A stretch of 64,000 bases of DNA from Nitrosovibrio sp. Nv17 (lineage in GTDB: Bacteria; Pseudomonadota; Gammaproteobacteria; Burkholderiales; Nitrosomonadaceae): positions 117,628 through 181,627 of the forward strand of contig NZ_FPIQ01000003.1 in NCBI RefSeq assembly GCF_900119085.1, read 5' to 3'. The position numbers were made by a program, and so were the translations under genes. The notes under the pieces were generated by a model. That model made no database searches. It was not told where the DNA came from and saw only the letters and a program-made list of their open reading frames with translations. Positions 14,585 through 24,458 of this stretch are shown here, one piece after another (the stretch's first letter is position 1; every line of letters starts with the position of its first letter).

Positions 14585-17500
14585 CTTCGATATCCGCCAC
14601 CTCGCCTCGTGCGCGCGGCGGTCATCCGTCAGGAAGATCGACGATTCACCGGTAGGTGCTCCATCGACGACGAGTTCCTCGGACTCCCCTTCCGCCTGCA
14701 GCACCATGATGCGGTAGACGGTCTCCCCGTAGCGGTAGTTGATCGTGAACGATTCCCAGGTCGGGGGCAGGCAGGGCCTGAAGTATAGCCTGTCGCCCTC
14801 CCGCACCAGGCCCAGCAGCGTCTCCAGCAAGAAGCGGTAGAGCCAGCCGGCGGAGCCGGTGTACCAGGACCAGCCGCCCCGTCCGGTATGCGGTGAAACG
14901 GCATAGACGTCGGCCGAGACGACGTAGGGCTCGGTCTTGTAGACGGCCACCTGCTCCGCGGTGCGCGCGTGGTTCACCGGGTTGATCATGTCCAGCAGCT
15001 CCCAGGCCCGCGCGGCGTCTCCCAGGCGGGCAAAGGCCATCGCCGTCCAGATCGCGGCATGCGTGTACTGGCCGCCGTTCTCGCGCACTCCGGGCACGTA
15101 GCCCTTGATGTAGCCCGGATTGAGCGCCGACCGGTCGAAGGGGGGATCGAGCAGCTGGATGATCCCCGTTTCGCGCCGCACCAGATGCCGGTCCACCGCT
15201 TCCATCGCCTGGCGCGGATGCTCTCCGGCGCCAGCGCCGGAGAGCACCGCCCAGCTCTGCGTGATCGAATCGATGCGGCACTCGGGGTTGACGGACGAGC
15301 CCAGGGGAGAACCGTCGTCGAAGAATGCACGCAGGTACCACCCGCCATCCCATCCATGTCGCTCGACGTTGTCGCGCAGCCGCTCCGCCTCGGCGGTACA
15401 GCGCTCGGCGAAGGCGGCGTCGCCCTGCCGCACCGCGATGCTGGAGAATCCGACGAGCACCGCGTGCAGGAAAAAGGCCAGCCAGACACTCTCCCCCCGG
15501 CCCTGGAGCCCGACCAGGTTCATGCCGTCGTTCCAGTCCCCGCTTCCCATCAGCGGCAGGCCGTGCTCGCCGAACCGCAGCCCGTTCTGGATGGCACGTG
15601 CGCAGTGCTGGTACAGGCTCGCGGCCTGTTCCGAGCGCACCGGCAGATCGTAGTACGACTCCTCTCCCGGCTCGAGCCGCCTGCCCTCCAGAAAGGGAAC
15701 GGGTTCCTCCAGCACGCCGTGGTCGCCGGTCACCGCGACGTAACGGCACACCGCCAGAGGCAGCCAGAGGTAGTCGTCCGAGCAGCGTGTGCGCACGCCG
15801 CGTCCCCCCGGCGGGTGCCACCAGTGCTGCACGTCGCCGTCGATGAACTGACGCGCCGCGCACCGGAGCAGATGCTCGCGCACCAGCACAGGCTCCGCAT
15901 GCACCAGCGCCATGACATCCTGCAACTGGTCCCGAAAGCCGAAGGCGCCGCCGGACTGGTAGTAGCCGCTGCGCCCCCACACGCGGCAGGCGAGCACCTG
16001 GTACGGCAGCCAGCCGTTCATCATGACGTTGACTGCAGGATCGGGCGTTTCCACGTAGGCGGTACCGAGCGTGCGCCCCCAGTAGCGATGGACGCTGTCC
16101 AGCACTTCGTAGGCGGCTGGAAGGCCCCGGAAACGCTGCGCCAGGCGGAGGACGTCGTCCATGTCCACTCCCACACCCAGCCGGAAGCCGATCTCGCGCG
16201 ATTGGCCGTCTAGCAGTTCGAACGTCACGCGGATGGCGCCGCAGGGATCGAGCCCCGACCCGACCCGGCCCGACAGCGGCTCCATGGATCGCATCGCCGC
16301 CGGATTGGCGAGACTGCCGTTGCGCCCGACGAATTCGGTCCGGTCGCCGGTCAGGCTCCGCCCCCTGTCGTCCACGTCGAAGAAGGCGACCCGTCCCGAA
16401 AATTCGTTGCTGTACGGATTGCGGGCGAGGAGGGTGCCGAGCGCCGCGTCGATGTCGGTGGCCACGTGCATCCGGCACTTCTCCGGCAGGTCGCCCAGTA
16501 CCCACTCGACGCAACCGGTCGCGGACAGTCGGCGCAGGCGACCGGACTGATTGCGCACCTTGAGTACCACGAACTTCACCGGCGCATCCAGTGCCACGTA
16601 CACCCACAGTTCCGAAGCGATCCCATGCTCGGCGTGTTCGAAGACGCTGTAACCGAAGCCGTGCCGCGAGACGTAAGGCGTCGCGCCGCGCCGGGGCAGA
16701 GGCGCGGGCGACCAGAATTGACCGCTGTCCTCGTCACGCAGGTAGTACGCCTCTCCTCCTGCATCGCATACCGGATCGTTGTGCCAAGGCGTCAGCCGGA
16801 ACTCGTGGGCATTCTCGCTCCAGGTATAGCCCTGGCCGCTCTCCGAGACCACGCAGCCGAATCCCGGGTTCGCCAGGATGTTCGACCAGGGCAGCGGCGT
16901 GGCGCGCTCCCGGCTGGTGGTGATGATGTACTCCCGCCCGTCGGCGGTGAATCCGCCGTAGCCGTTGTCGAAGATCAGCCCGCGATCGGGAAGCGCCGAG
17001 CCCGGTGCAGCGTCCGCGGCACGCTCCGCCTGCCAGGTGGGGGCCGGCACGGGTATCTCTCCGGGGATGCGCCGGGCGATCTGCTCCGACAGGCTGCCCT
17101 TGCCGTCGGAGATGATCACGCGGGCCACCGCCTGCAGCAGGATGCGATCCTCGACGGCGATCTGCTCGGCGCGGCGGATGAAGATGCCACCGGGATGGTC
17201 CAGCACGTGGGCCTCGACGCTGCCGGCAACCAGGCCCATGATATGGTCGTGCAGCAGCTGGCGATAGCTTGAATGATCCTCGTTCCATATGACCAGATCC
17301 ACGACCAGACCCTTCAGGCGCCAATAGGCGTGTGCCTGCACCAATTGCCGCACCAGCTCGACGCTGCCGGCGTCGTTGATCTGGAGCAGAAGGATCGGCA
17401 GGTCCCCGGAGATGGCGTATCCCCACAATCCCGACTGGTTGCGCTGATTCCGGGCAAGGATGCCCGCCTCGGCGCGCAGCCAGGCGTTGGCATACAGCAG

Positions 17501-20500
17501 CGACCCGGCCAGGCGTCCGTACAGCTGCGCGTCGGTCTCGGTCGCATTGAGCTGGCGCAGCACCACCAGGCTGTGCGTCCAGGCGAGATCGAAGACGCGA
17601 TCGGACAGCCGCGGATCCTGGTACTTGTCCACCAGGTTCATCACGGCATGGCGCGAATCGCCCGCCCCGGTGACGATATCGAAAGTGGCGGACTCTCCCG
17701 GCCTGATGCTGACCCGCTGGCGGATGGCGACGATCGGATCCAGCACCGAGCCGGCACTCCCCGAAAGCAGTTCCGTATGTGCCAGTGCCGCCGGATGGGA
17801 AAGACTGCGCCCGCGCCCGATGAAGGCCATCCGATCCGTCTCGTACGACATGGCCTCGCTCGCGGCGCCGTGGAGCACCATGAGATGGAACATCCAGGGC
17901 ACCGGATCGCCCTCGGAGCGGGCACGGCGGCTGCACAGGATCGCCCCCCGCTCCGGCAGTATCTCCGTCTGCACGAACAGGTTGCCGAACGCCGGAGCCT
18001 GGGCATCGGCCGCCGACGGAGACAGCACCACTTCGGCATAGGTGGTCACCTCGATGGTGCGGTGCGACCAGGCCCGGTTGGTGATGCGGACCCGGCGCAG
18101 TTCGATGTCGTCCTCGGGGGACACGGCGATCTCGGTATGGGTGTCGAAGTCGAGGTCGCGGCGGCGGAATTCGACCCTGCCCTCGGAAAAGAGCACGCTG
18201 TAGCGCTTGGCCTCCTTGCGCACGGGCTGGTGCGTATTCGACCAGAACTCACCGCTCGCCACGTCGCGCAGATAGCAAAAGCTGCCCCAGTTGTCGCAGG
18301 TGCTGTCCTCGCGCCAGCGGGTGACCGCGAGATGGTTCCAGCGGCTGCTGCCGCCGCCGCTGTTGGTGAGCATGACGTGGTAGCGGCCGTTGGAAAGAAG
18401 CTGCACCTCGGGTATGGGCGTGTGCGCGCTCGCCAGCATGCGCATGGGCATGTCCGGCAGCTCCCGCTTCATTCGGCTGTCCGGCGGTTCCACCACCTGG
18501 GGCGGCAGGGCCGCCACCTTGGGAACCTTCTCCTGCAGCAGCAGCATGGTCGCCTGGAACAGCGGCTCCGACTGAAAGCGGCGCTGCATGGGCCGATCCA
18601 GGAGGACGTAGGCGAGGGACAGCAGGCTCATGCCCTGGTGGTGCGCCATGAACGAGCGCACTGCGGCGCGCGTCTCGCCCGGACGCAGACGCGCGGGCGT
18701 ATAGTCGACGGCCTCGTAGAAGCCGAAGGTCGCGAGAATACCCTCGGAGGCGAGCCGCTGCAGGTTGCGGCACGCTGCCTGGGGTGCAACCATCAGGCCC
18801 AGCATGCAGGCATAGGGAGCGACGACCAGATCTTCGCCCAGGCCGCGCTTGATGCCCAGGCCGGGCACCCCGAAGGCGCGATACTGATAGTTGAACTGCG
18901 CGTCCACGGCGTTGTAGCCCGACTCGGAAATCCCCCAGGGCACGCCCCGCTCCTCGCCGTATGCGATCTGGCGGTCGACCACCGCCCGGTAGGTCCGATC
19001 CAGCAGGGTGTTGCCGAACGTCGGCATCACCAGCAGCGGCATCAGGTACTCGAACATCGATCCGCTCCATGACAGCAGCGCGGACTCGCCTTCGACCGTC
19101 GTCAGCCCCCGGCCCAGGGCAAACCAGCTTTCCTGGGCCAGCTCTCCCTGCGCGATCGCGACGAAATTGCACAGCCTGGCCTCCGAGGCGAGCAGGTCGT
19201 AGTAGCTCGCATCCAGGCGGCGCTCGCCCACGTTGTAGCCGATGGCAAGCTGGCGCTGTGCGGCATTGAACAGGAAGCCGTATTCCATGCGCGACATGTC
19301 CCCCGCCAGGGACGCGAGCTGCTCCAGCGTTTCCAGCAGCAGGCGCGCGTGCTCGCTTCCCTGCGCGGCGAGTTGCCTCAACGAGGGGAGCACCGGGGCA
19401 GGCGCGCCGTCCCCGCCGACATCCGATTCGGCGGGCACCGGCTCCAGCTGGGTGAACTCCGCCAGCAGATCCTCGCATTGCCTGCTCAGCGCTTCCGCCC
19501 AGATGCGGCTCTCGCCGGCATCGGCGGAGGGCTCGGCGTCCGCCGGCCTCCCGGTCGGGGATTCGTTCACGAGCACCCGGGCGCACACAGCCAGACGGTC
19601 GAATTCGATCTTCATGCCGGCAAGGTCGCGGGAATTTGCCGCATCGGCGTCCATCAGCGCCTGCTTGAACCGGGTCATCGGTCCGGGCGGCACGCCGGGG
19701 ATGTTCTCCAGGATCTGGAGCGTATCCGCGAGGCCGGCGAATACCCGACGATCGATGACGGGAGCATCCGCCGCCTCCAGCAGCCCCGCACGCAGCACCA
19801 GCAGGTGTGCCGCAAGATTGCCGCTGTCCACCGTGGAGATGTAGCGCGTCAGTGGCGTACGGGTGCGGGTATCGTACCAGTTGTAGAAATGGCCCGCGTA
19901 GCGCTCCAGCGCCTCCATCGACTGGAGCGTGGCCGCCGTCCTCTGTATCAGCTTGCCCGTTCCGATGTAGCCGAAGTCGTGGGCGGCCAGGTTGGCAAGC
20001 AAGGCCAGGCCGATGTTGGTGGGCGAGGTCCGGTGCGCGACCATTCCCACAGGGTGCTCCTGGAAGTTGTCCGGAGGCAGCCAATGGTCTTCCGGGCCGA
20101 CGAAGGTCTCGAAGAACAGCCACGTTCTGCGCCCCGTCTGTCGCAGGAAGCGAAGCTGCGCGGGCGCCAGTTCCGCACCGGGGCGGGGGAAGGGACGGCT
20201 CACCCACCAGGCCAGGGCGGGAGCGCCTGCCCACAGCAGGAAGGCAGGCACCGCGGCGCTCCAGGCGAAGGGCTCCGCCACCGCCATCATCCCCGCTATC
20301 GCGGCAGCGACAGTGGCCGGCGCTACCCACATCTTCCGGTAGGCGGCTCCCAGACCCGTTGCGCGCCCATCTTCCTCCCTTTCCGCCTGGAACGGGCTCC
20401 ATTCCAGCAGGCGCCGACGTGTTACCAGCAACCGTACGTGCGCGCGCGCGATCGCATCCATGCTGAACCAGGCCTCATGGGGCAGGCAGGCGAAATTGAA

Positions 20501-23221
20501 CGCCGCCTGCGCGGCTTGGCGGCCGGCCGTGCGCAGGAGGGCTGCCGCATGCTGGCGCCAGGGCATGTCCGAAGGCTTGCGGAACAGATCGGACCCCACT
20601 GCGATCCCGCCGGGGATGATGAACACGGCCGCGACCGCCAGCGTCGTCCACGGCCATGCCTCGGGCAGCAACATCCAGCCCAGCAGCAGGAGCAGCAGCA
20701 GGGCGGCCGGCACCAGGCTGCGCCGCAGATTGTCGAACAGCTTCCACCGAGACAATGCCGAGAGCGGATTCGGGTGGTAGCGGCCATCCTTTCCCGGCAC
20801 CCACCACAACAGCCAGGTCGCGAGCTGCCAGTCTCCCCTGATCCATCGATGCCGACGGCTCACGTCGGCATCGTAGCGCGCGGGAAACTCCTCGTACAGC
20901 ACGGTATCGCTGAGCAGACCCGACCGGACGTGACAGCCTTCCAGCAGGTCGTGGCTCAGTATGCGGTTCTCCGGCAGACGGTCGCATAGCGCCCGCTCGA
21001 ACGCATCGACGTCGTAGATGCCCTTGCCCACGAACGAACCTTCGCGGAACACGTCCTGATAGACGTCCGACACCATGCGCGTATATGGATCGATGCCGGC
21101 CTCGCCGCCGAACAGCCAGGCATAGCGGGAGCGGCTGATGCTCGACAGGCTGATCGCGACCCGCGGCTGCAGTATCCCGTAGCCCTGGCGCACGCATGGA
21201 CGGTCTCCCGGCGCGCCCGCGCCGTCCGGCCGCGCCCGGTTCAACGGGTGCGCCATCGAGCCGATGAACTGGTGTGCCGCCTCGCGCGGCAGTTGGGTAT
21301 CGGTATCCAGGGTGATGACGTACTTCACCGCCAGCAACGGAGCGGGGTCACCCACGATCAGGGAAAAGGCCCCATCCCCGGCATCGCGCAGGAAGGCATT
21401 GAGATCGGCGAGCTTGCCGCGCTTGCGCTCATAGCCCATCCAGATCCGCTCTCGCGGATTCCATCGTCGTGCCCGATGGAACAGGAAGAACGGTCCTGCG
21501 CCTTCCAGCACGGCGGCATGTCCGTATTTCTCGTTCAGGCCGGCGATGCCTTCGCGCGCCTGCGCCAGCAAGGTCTCGTCTCCGGGCAGCGTCTCCTGCG
21601 CCGCATCGTGGAAATCGGTCAACAGGGCGAAGAACAGATTGTCGTCGCGGTTTGCCAGGAATCTGACTTCGAGCGCCTCCACCAAGGCTGCGACGTCTGA
21701 ACGCGGCGCCAGCATGGTGGGCACCACCACCAGCGTGCGGCACTCCGGCGGAATGCCGTCCGAAAAATCCATGCGCGGCAGCGGCCGGGGTGCCGCCAGC
21801 CACTGGGCGACGCGATTCACCAGCGCCACGGCCAGCTGGCTCGCAGCCAGCAGCGACGCCAGTCCCGTCACTGCCGCCAGCCATTCTCCGGCGCCGCCGG
21901 CGCGCACTCCGAACTGCAAGATGCCTGCCATACCGACCGTCATCAGGACGATCGCCCCGATATACAGGAGGAAGGCATGGTTGCGGCATGTACGCTGCAA
22001 TCTCACAGACAGCGGCAAGCGTATCCCCGCCCCGCGCTCAAGATCGAGCTCTCCCTCCCCGACCAGGTAGAATCCGACGTGGGCACGGCGCTCGCACTCG
22101 ATTTTTTCCATGCTCTCCCGGGCCAGCCTCAACGCATGGCGCGCCACCTCCACCTCTGCTACGCCCCCCATCTTGGCCAGGCGCTCCACGGCATGGCGGT
22201 ACTGATCGCGCGTGGGAAAGTCCATGCGGCCATAGACCCCGCCGGGGTCCTGCCGCAGCGTCTGCTCGACAACGCTGCTGGCCTCCACGAATTCGCGCCA
22301 ATCGATGGCCCCCAGCACGCGCAGGCTGTTGATGCTGTTGGAAATCGAGACCTGGTCCGCGGCCTGCTGCTGGTTCCCCGCGTGCACCATCTTCTCGATG
22401 GTCTGACTGGATTCGGCCAGCCGTTGCTCGATCCAGTTGAGAGGCAGCGCCAGGGCCGGGCCCTGCCCCTGCAGCCGTCGTGCCAATTCGGAGACGAACG
22501 GCGTGGTCATCGGTGGATTCGATCGCGCCATGTCGGCGATCACCAGCACCAGACTCTTGGGATCCTGCTCCGCTACCCGCACGATCTCGTCGGCCCAGAT
22601 ATCCGCCAGATTCCTGTCTATCCTGCCAGCCGCCACGTGCGTGCCGACCCGGCGCAGATTCTCGATCAGCGCCAGGCGCAGCATGATCGGGATGGCCCAC
22701 AATTCTCCCAACTGGAGGGTGGAGACCGACTGGTAAGCCGTCACGAAGCGCCGCAGGCTTTCCGTGTCCACCCTGCCGTCCCCGTGGGAGACCGCCTGCA
22801 GGGCGATGTCATAGACGCGCGGAAGATTCGTCAGAGGTCCCTGCGCAAGCAGGGGCAGCTCGCGGCTGTAGCCCCTGGGCAGGTGGCGCTTGGCGGTGCG
22901 TATCTGCTCCTCGATGAGGTAGAAATTGTCGAACAGCCACTCACCCGCCGGCGTCAGCGACTTGTCCGCAGTAACCGCCTCCGCGAGCACGCCGCAGATG
23001 TCGAACAGCGTTTCCCGATTTTCGTCCAGGCGCGCAAGCAGCTGGTCCGTGCCACGCACCGGCGACAACGCGTGGGAGGCAGCGAGTATGCTGCCGTAGA
23101 GTTCCATCTGCTCGGCGCTGAACAGCTCGGACCGCAGCGGCAATTCCTCGCCGGGCTGGACACTCTGCCTGCCCGCACGTCGAAGCCAGCGCCTGATGGG
23201 AAAGAAAAGCTTGGCAACCAT
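14564..23221 (-). CDS. ndvB: Cyclic beta-1,2-glucan synthase (NdvB/ChvB type)
   Basis: At 2885 residues it matches the 2800-2900-residue NdvB/ChvB family. The order is as follows. An N-terminal cytoplasmic region comes first. Membrane segments begin near residue 420 (HAFLLYIGAIVLMTVGMAGIL). The GT84 glycosyltransferase carries DTDTQLP near 638 and the RHRWIRGDWQ motif near 790. More membrane segments span about 830-1000, then comes a glycoamylase-like domain (about 1050-1550). Carbohydrate-binding and GH94 phosphorylase-like domains fill the C-terminal half, with GSGDWNDGM near 2562. The enzyme makes cyclic beta-1,2-glucan from UDP-glucose at the inner membrane; the GH94 part controls ring size in the family. 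These glucans act in periplasmic osmoadaptation. A pair of Crp/Fnr relatives flanks it. Confidence 0.93.
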   Translation of the reverse strand: MVAKLFFPIRRWLRRAGRQSVQPGEELPLRSELFSAEQMELYGSILAASHALSPVRGTDQLLARLDENRETLFDICGVLAEAVTADKSLTPAGEWLFDNFYLIEEQIRTAKRHLPRGYSRELPLLAQGPLTNLPRVYDIALQAVSHGDGRVDTESLRRFVTAYQSVSTLQLGELWAIPIMLRLALIENLRRVGTHVAAGRIDRNLADIWADEIVRVAEQDPKSLVLVIADMARSNPPMTTPFVSELARRLQGQGPALALPLNWIEQRLAESSQTIEKMVHAGNQQQAADQVSISNSINSLRVLGAIDWREFVEASSVVEQTLRQDPGGVYGRMDFPTRDQYRHAVERLAKMGGVAEVEVARHALRLARESMEKIECERRAHVGFYLVGEGELDLERGAGIRLPLSVRLQRTCRNHAFLLYIGAIVLMTVGMAGILQFGVRAGGAGEWLAAVTGLASLLAASQLAVALVNRVAQWLAAPRPLPRMDFSDGIPPECRTLVVVPTMLAPRSDVAALVEALEVRFLANRDDNLFFALLTDFHDAAQETLPGDETLLAQAREGIAGLNEKYGHAAVLEGAGPFFLFHRARRWNPRERIWMGYERKRGKLADLNAFLRDAGDGAFSLIVGDPAPLLAVKYVITLDTDTQLPREAAHQFIGSMAHPLNRARPDGAGAPGDRPCVRQGYGILQPRVAISLSSISRSRYAWLFGGEAGIDPYTRMVSDVYQDVFREGSFVGKGIYDVDAFERALCDRLPENRILSHDLLEGCHVRSGLLSDTVLYEEFPARYDADVSRRHRWIRGDWQLATWLLWWVPGKDGRYHPNPLSALSRWKLFDNLRRSLVPAALLLLLLLGWMLLPEAWPWTTLAVAAVFIIPGGIAVGSDLFRKPSDMPWRQHAAALLRTAGRQAAQAAFNFACLPHEAWFSMDAIARAHVRLLVTRRRLLEWSPFQAEREEDGRATGLGAAYRKMWVAPATVAAAIAGMMAVAEPFAWSAAVPAFLLWAGAPALAWWVSRPFPRPGAELAPAQLRFLRQTGRRTWLFFETFVGPEDHWLPPDNFQEHPVGMVAHRTSPTNIGLALLANLAAHDFGYIGTGKLIQRTAATLQSMEALERYAGHFYNWYDTRTRTPLTRYISTVDSGNLAAHLLVLRAGLLEAADAPVIDRRVFAGLADTLQILENIPGVPPGPMTRFKQALMDADAANSRDLAGMKIEFDRLAVCARVLVNESPTGRPADAEPSADAGESRIWAEALSRQCEDLLAEFTQLEPVPAESDVGGDGAPAPVLPSLRQLAAQGSEHARLLLETLEQLASLAGDMSRMEYGFLFNAAQRQLAIGYNVGERRLDASYYDLLASEARLCNFVAIAQGELAQESWFALGRGLTTVEGESALLSWSGSMFEYLMPLLVMPTFGNTLLDRTYRAVVDRQIAYGEERGVPWGISESGYNAVDAQFNYQYRAFGVPGLGIKRGLGEDLVVAPYACMLGLMVAPQAACRNLQRLASEGILATFGFYEAVDYTPARLRPGETRAAVRSFMAHHQGMSLLSLAYVLLDRPMQRRFQSEPLFQATMLLLQEKVPKVAALPPQVVEPPDSRMKRELPDMPMRMLASAHTPIPEVQLLSNGRYHVMLTNSGGGSSRWNHLAVTRWREDSTCDNWGSFCYLRDVASGEFWSNTHQPVRKEAKRYSVLFSEGRVEFRRRDLDFDTHTEIAVSPEDDIELRRVRITNRAWSHRTIEVTTYAEVVLSPSAADAQAPAFGNLFVQTEILPERGAILCSRRARSEGDPVPWMFHLMVLHGAASEAMSYETDRMAFIGRGRSLSHPAALAHTELLSGSAGSVLDPIVAIRQRVSIRPGESATFDIVTGAGDSRHAVMNLVDKYQDPRLSDRVFDLAWTHSLVVLRQLNATETDAQLYGRLAGSLLYANAWLRAEAGILARNQRNQSGLWGYAISGDLPILLLQINDAGSVELVRQLVQAHAYWRLKGLVVDLVIWNEDHSSYRQLLHDHIMGLVAGSVEAHVLDHPGGIFIRRAEQIAVEDRILLQAVARVIISDGKGSLSEQIARRIPGEIPVPAPTWQAERAADAAPGSALPDRGLIFDNGYGGFTADGREYIITTSRERATPLPWSNILANPGFGCVVSESGQGYTWSENAHEFRLTPWHNDPVCDAGGEAYYLRDEDSGQFWSPAPLPRRGATPYVSRHGFGYSVFEHAEHGIASELWVYVALDAPVKFVVLKVRNQSGRLRRLSATGCVEWVLGDLPEKCRMHVATDIDAALGTLLARNPYSNEFSGRVAFFDVDDRGRSLTGDRTEFVGRNGSLANPAAMRSMEPLSGRVGSGLDPCGAIRVTFELLDGQSREIGFRLGVGVDMDDVLRLAQRFRGLPAAYEVLDSVHRYWGRTLGTAYVETPDPAVNVMMNGWLPYQVLACRVWGRSGYYQSGGAFGFRDQLQDVMALVHAEPVLVREHLLRCAARQFIDGDVQHWWHPPGGRGVRTRCSDDYLWLPLAVCRYVAVTGDHGVLEEPVPFLEGRRLEPGEESYYDLPVRSEQAASLYQHCARAIQNGLRFGEHGLPLMGSGDWNDGMNLVGLQGRGESVWLAFFLHAVLVGFSSIAVRQGDAAFAERCTAEAERLRDNVERHGWDGGWYLRAFFDDGSPLGSSVNPECRIDSITQSWAVLSGAGAGEHPRQAMEAVDRHLVRRETGIIQLLDPPFDRSALNPGYIKGYVPGVRENGGQYTHAAIWTAMAFARLGDAARAWELLDMINPVNHARTAEQVAVYKTEPYVVSADVYAVSPHTGRGGWSWYTGSAGWLYRFLLETLLGLVREGDRLYFRPCLPPTWESFTINYRYGETVYRIMVLQAEGESEELVVDGAPTGESSIFLTDDRRAHEARWRISKSGSPLG

Positions 23222-23393
23222 CGTGTCTCGCTATCCTCGATCGGCTGGAGATGAAGAACGGAAGAGTCCCGCCCTGTCGATCCGCAGCAGGGCAGGAGCA
23301 TACCCGCGCGGCCCGGCGCGGAGGCCGTTCGCGGTGGCAGATCGCCGCAGGCGACTGCCGGGGCCCATGGTAGAATGTGACTCATCCATGGTA

Positions 23394-23409
23394 TGTGCGG
23401 TATCGCACA
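23394..23409. promoter_or_regulatory. 16-bp palindrome upstream of Crp/Fnr gene
   Basis: TGTGCGGTATCGCACA is a near-perfect dyad (TGTGCG-N4-CGCACA) with Crp-like half-site spacing, about 136 nt upstream of the regulator gene. A TAGAAT -10-like hexamer at 23371-23376 would place the dyad just downstream of the transcription start, as for autorepression. A close copy sits at 13819-13834. Confidence 0.6.
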
Positions 23410-23544
23410 ATCATGGAAGTCCGATAATCGAGGTGCTATGATGCTTCGCTGAAGTCAGGATAGCAGGGAACGGCGGTCGATACACCACGATTTCATGCTG
23501 TTGCGGCCTGGATGTGATTCGATTATCGGTTTCATCGCAAATGC

Positions 23545-24312
23545 ATGCCCGGTTCATACGCACATCGGCTTGACCGGAACGAACTGCTCGCCGCTCTGCC
23601 CGCGACCGAATCCGAGCGTCTCGCCCTTCATCTGGAGTCCGTCGAGATGCCGTTGGGAGACATGCTCCACGAGCATGGGGGCCAGCCTCAGTACGTGTAC
23701 TTTCCCGTTTCCTCCATCCTCTCCATGCACTACATCCTGGAGAACGGCGCTTCCTCGGAAATCGCGAGCATAGGCAACGAAGGCATGCTGGGGGTCTCGC
23801 TCCTCATGGGCAGCGGAACGCTGTCCAACTGGGCGACCGTCCAGACCGCGGGCCATGGCTACCGCATGCGCACGACGCTGATGCTGCGCGAATTCCATCG
23901 GGGAGGAACCCTCCAGCACGTATTGCTGCGATACATCCAGACGCTGATGACTCAGATATCGCAGACGGCTGTATGTAATCGTCATCATACGATCGAGCAG
24001 CAACTGTGCCGCTGGCTGCTGCTGATGCTGGATCGGCTCGGCGATGGGGACCTGACCATGACGCAGGAATTGATCGCCAGCATGCTGGGAGTGCGGCGCG
24101 AGGGCATCACCGAGGCTGCCGGCCGGTTGCAGCACGCAAACATGATACGTTACCGGAGGGGACACATCCAGGTGCTGGACCGAAAGGGACTGGAAAGGCA
24201 CGTCTGCGAGTGCTACCACGTCATGCGCAAGGAGTTCGACCGGCTTTCGCGCGACATCCAGCGTCTGCGCGAGGCGCCCGCCCGTTCCCGCTTCACCCGG
24301 CATTCCTCCTGA
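23545..24312 (+). CDS. Crp/Fnr-family transcriptional regulator
   Basis: This 255-residue regulator has an N-terminal sensor domain (residues about 10-130: YVYFPVSSILSMHYILENG, IASIGNEGMLGVSLLMG). A dimerisation helix follows (LLRYIQTLMTQISQTAVCNRHHTIEQQLCRWLLLMLDRL), then a C-terminal helix-turn-helix with the recognition region LIASMLGVRREGITEAAGRLQ (about 177-197). The four-cysteine iron-sulfur pattern of Fnr is absent, and the cAMP-contact arginine/serine set of Crp is not evident, so the signal is unknown. The 16-bp palindrome at 23394-23409 is a likely target. A sensor-only paralogue lies on the other side of the glucan synthase gene. Confidence 0.88.
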   Translation: MPGSYAHRLDRNELLAALPATESERLALHLESVEMPLGDMLHEHGGQPQYVYFPVSSILSMHYILENGASSEIASIGNEGMLGVSLLMGSGTLSNWATVQTAGHGYRMRTTLMLREFHRGGTLQHVLLRYIQTLMTQISQTAVCNRHHTIEQQLCRWLLLMLDRLGDGDLTMTQELIASMLGVRREGITEAAGRLQHANMIRYRRGHIQVLDRKGLERHVCECYHVMRKEFDRLSRDIQRLREAPARSRFTRHSS

Positions 24313-24458
24313 TCTTTTCCGTCTCCGCTCCGGCTGATGCGGAGCCACCGCCGCCCTGGCGGGAGTATGTGCGCTGACGTACCGAGTGGCGCACCAGGCG
24401 ACACTACACTGTCAATAATGGTCCCGCGCTTCGCGTGGCCTTCCCTTCCATCTTCTTC

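Noticed and set aside
14646..16607. A 653-codon forward-looking protein inside the glucan synthase gene
   Set aside because: Same strand, shifted frame, with low-complexity Arg/Gly/Ala composition; the NdvB frame is continuous and carries all motifs.
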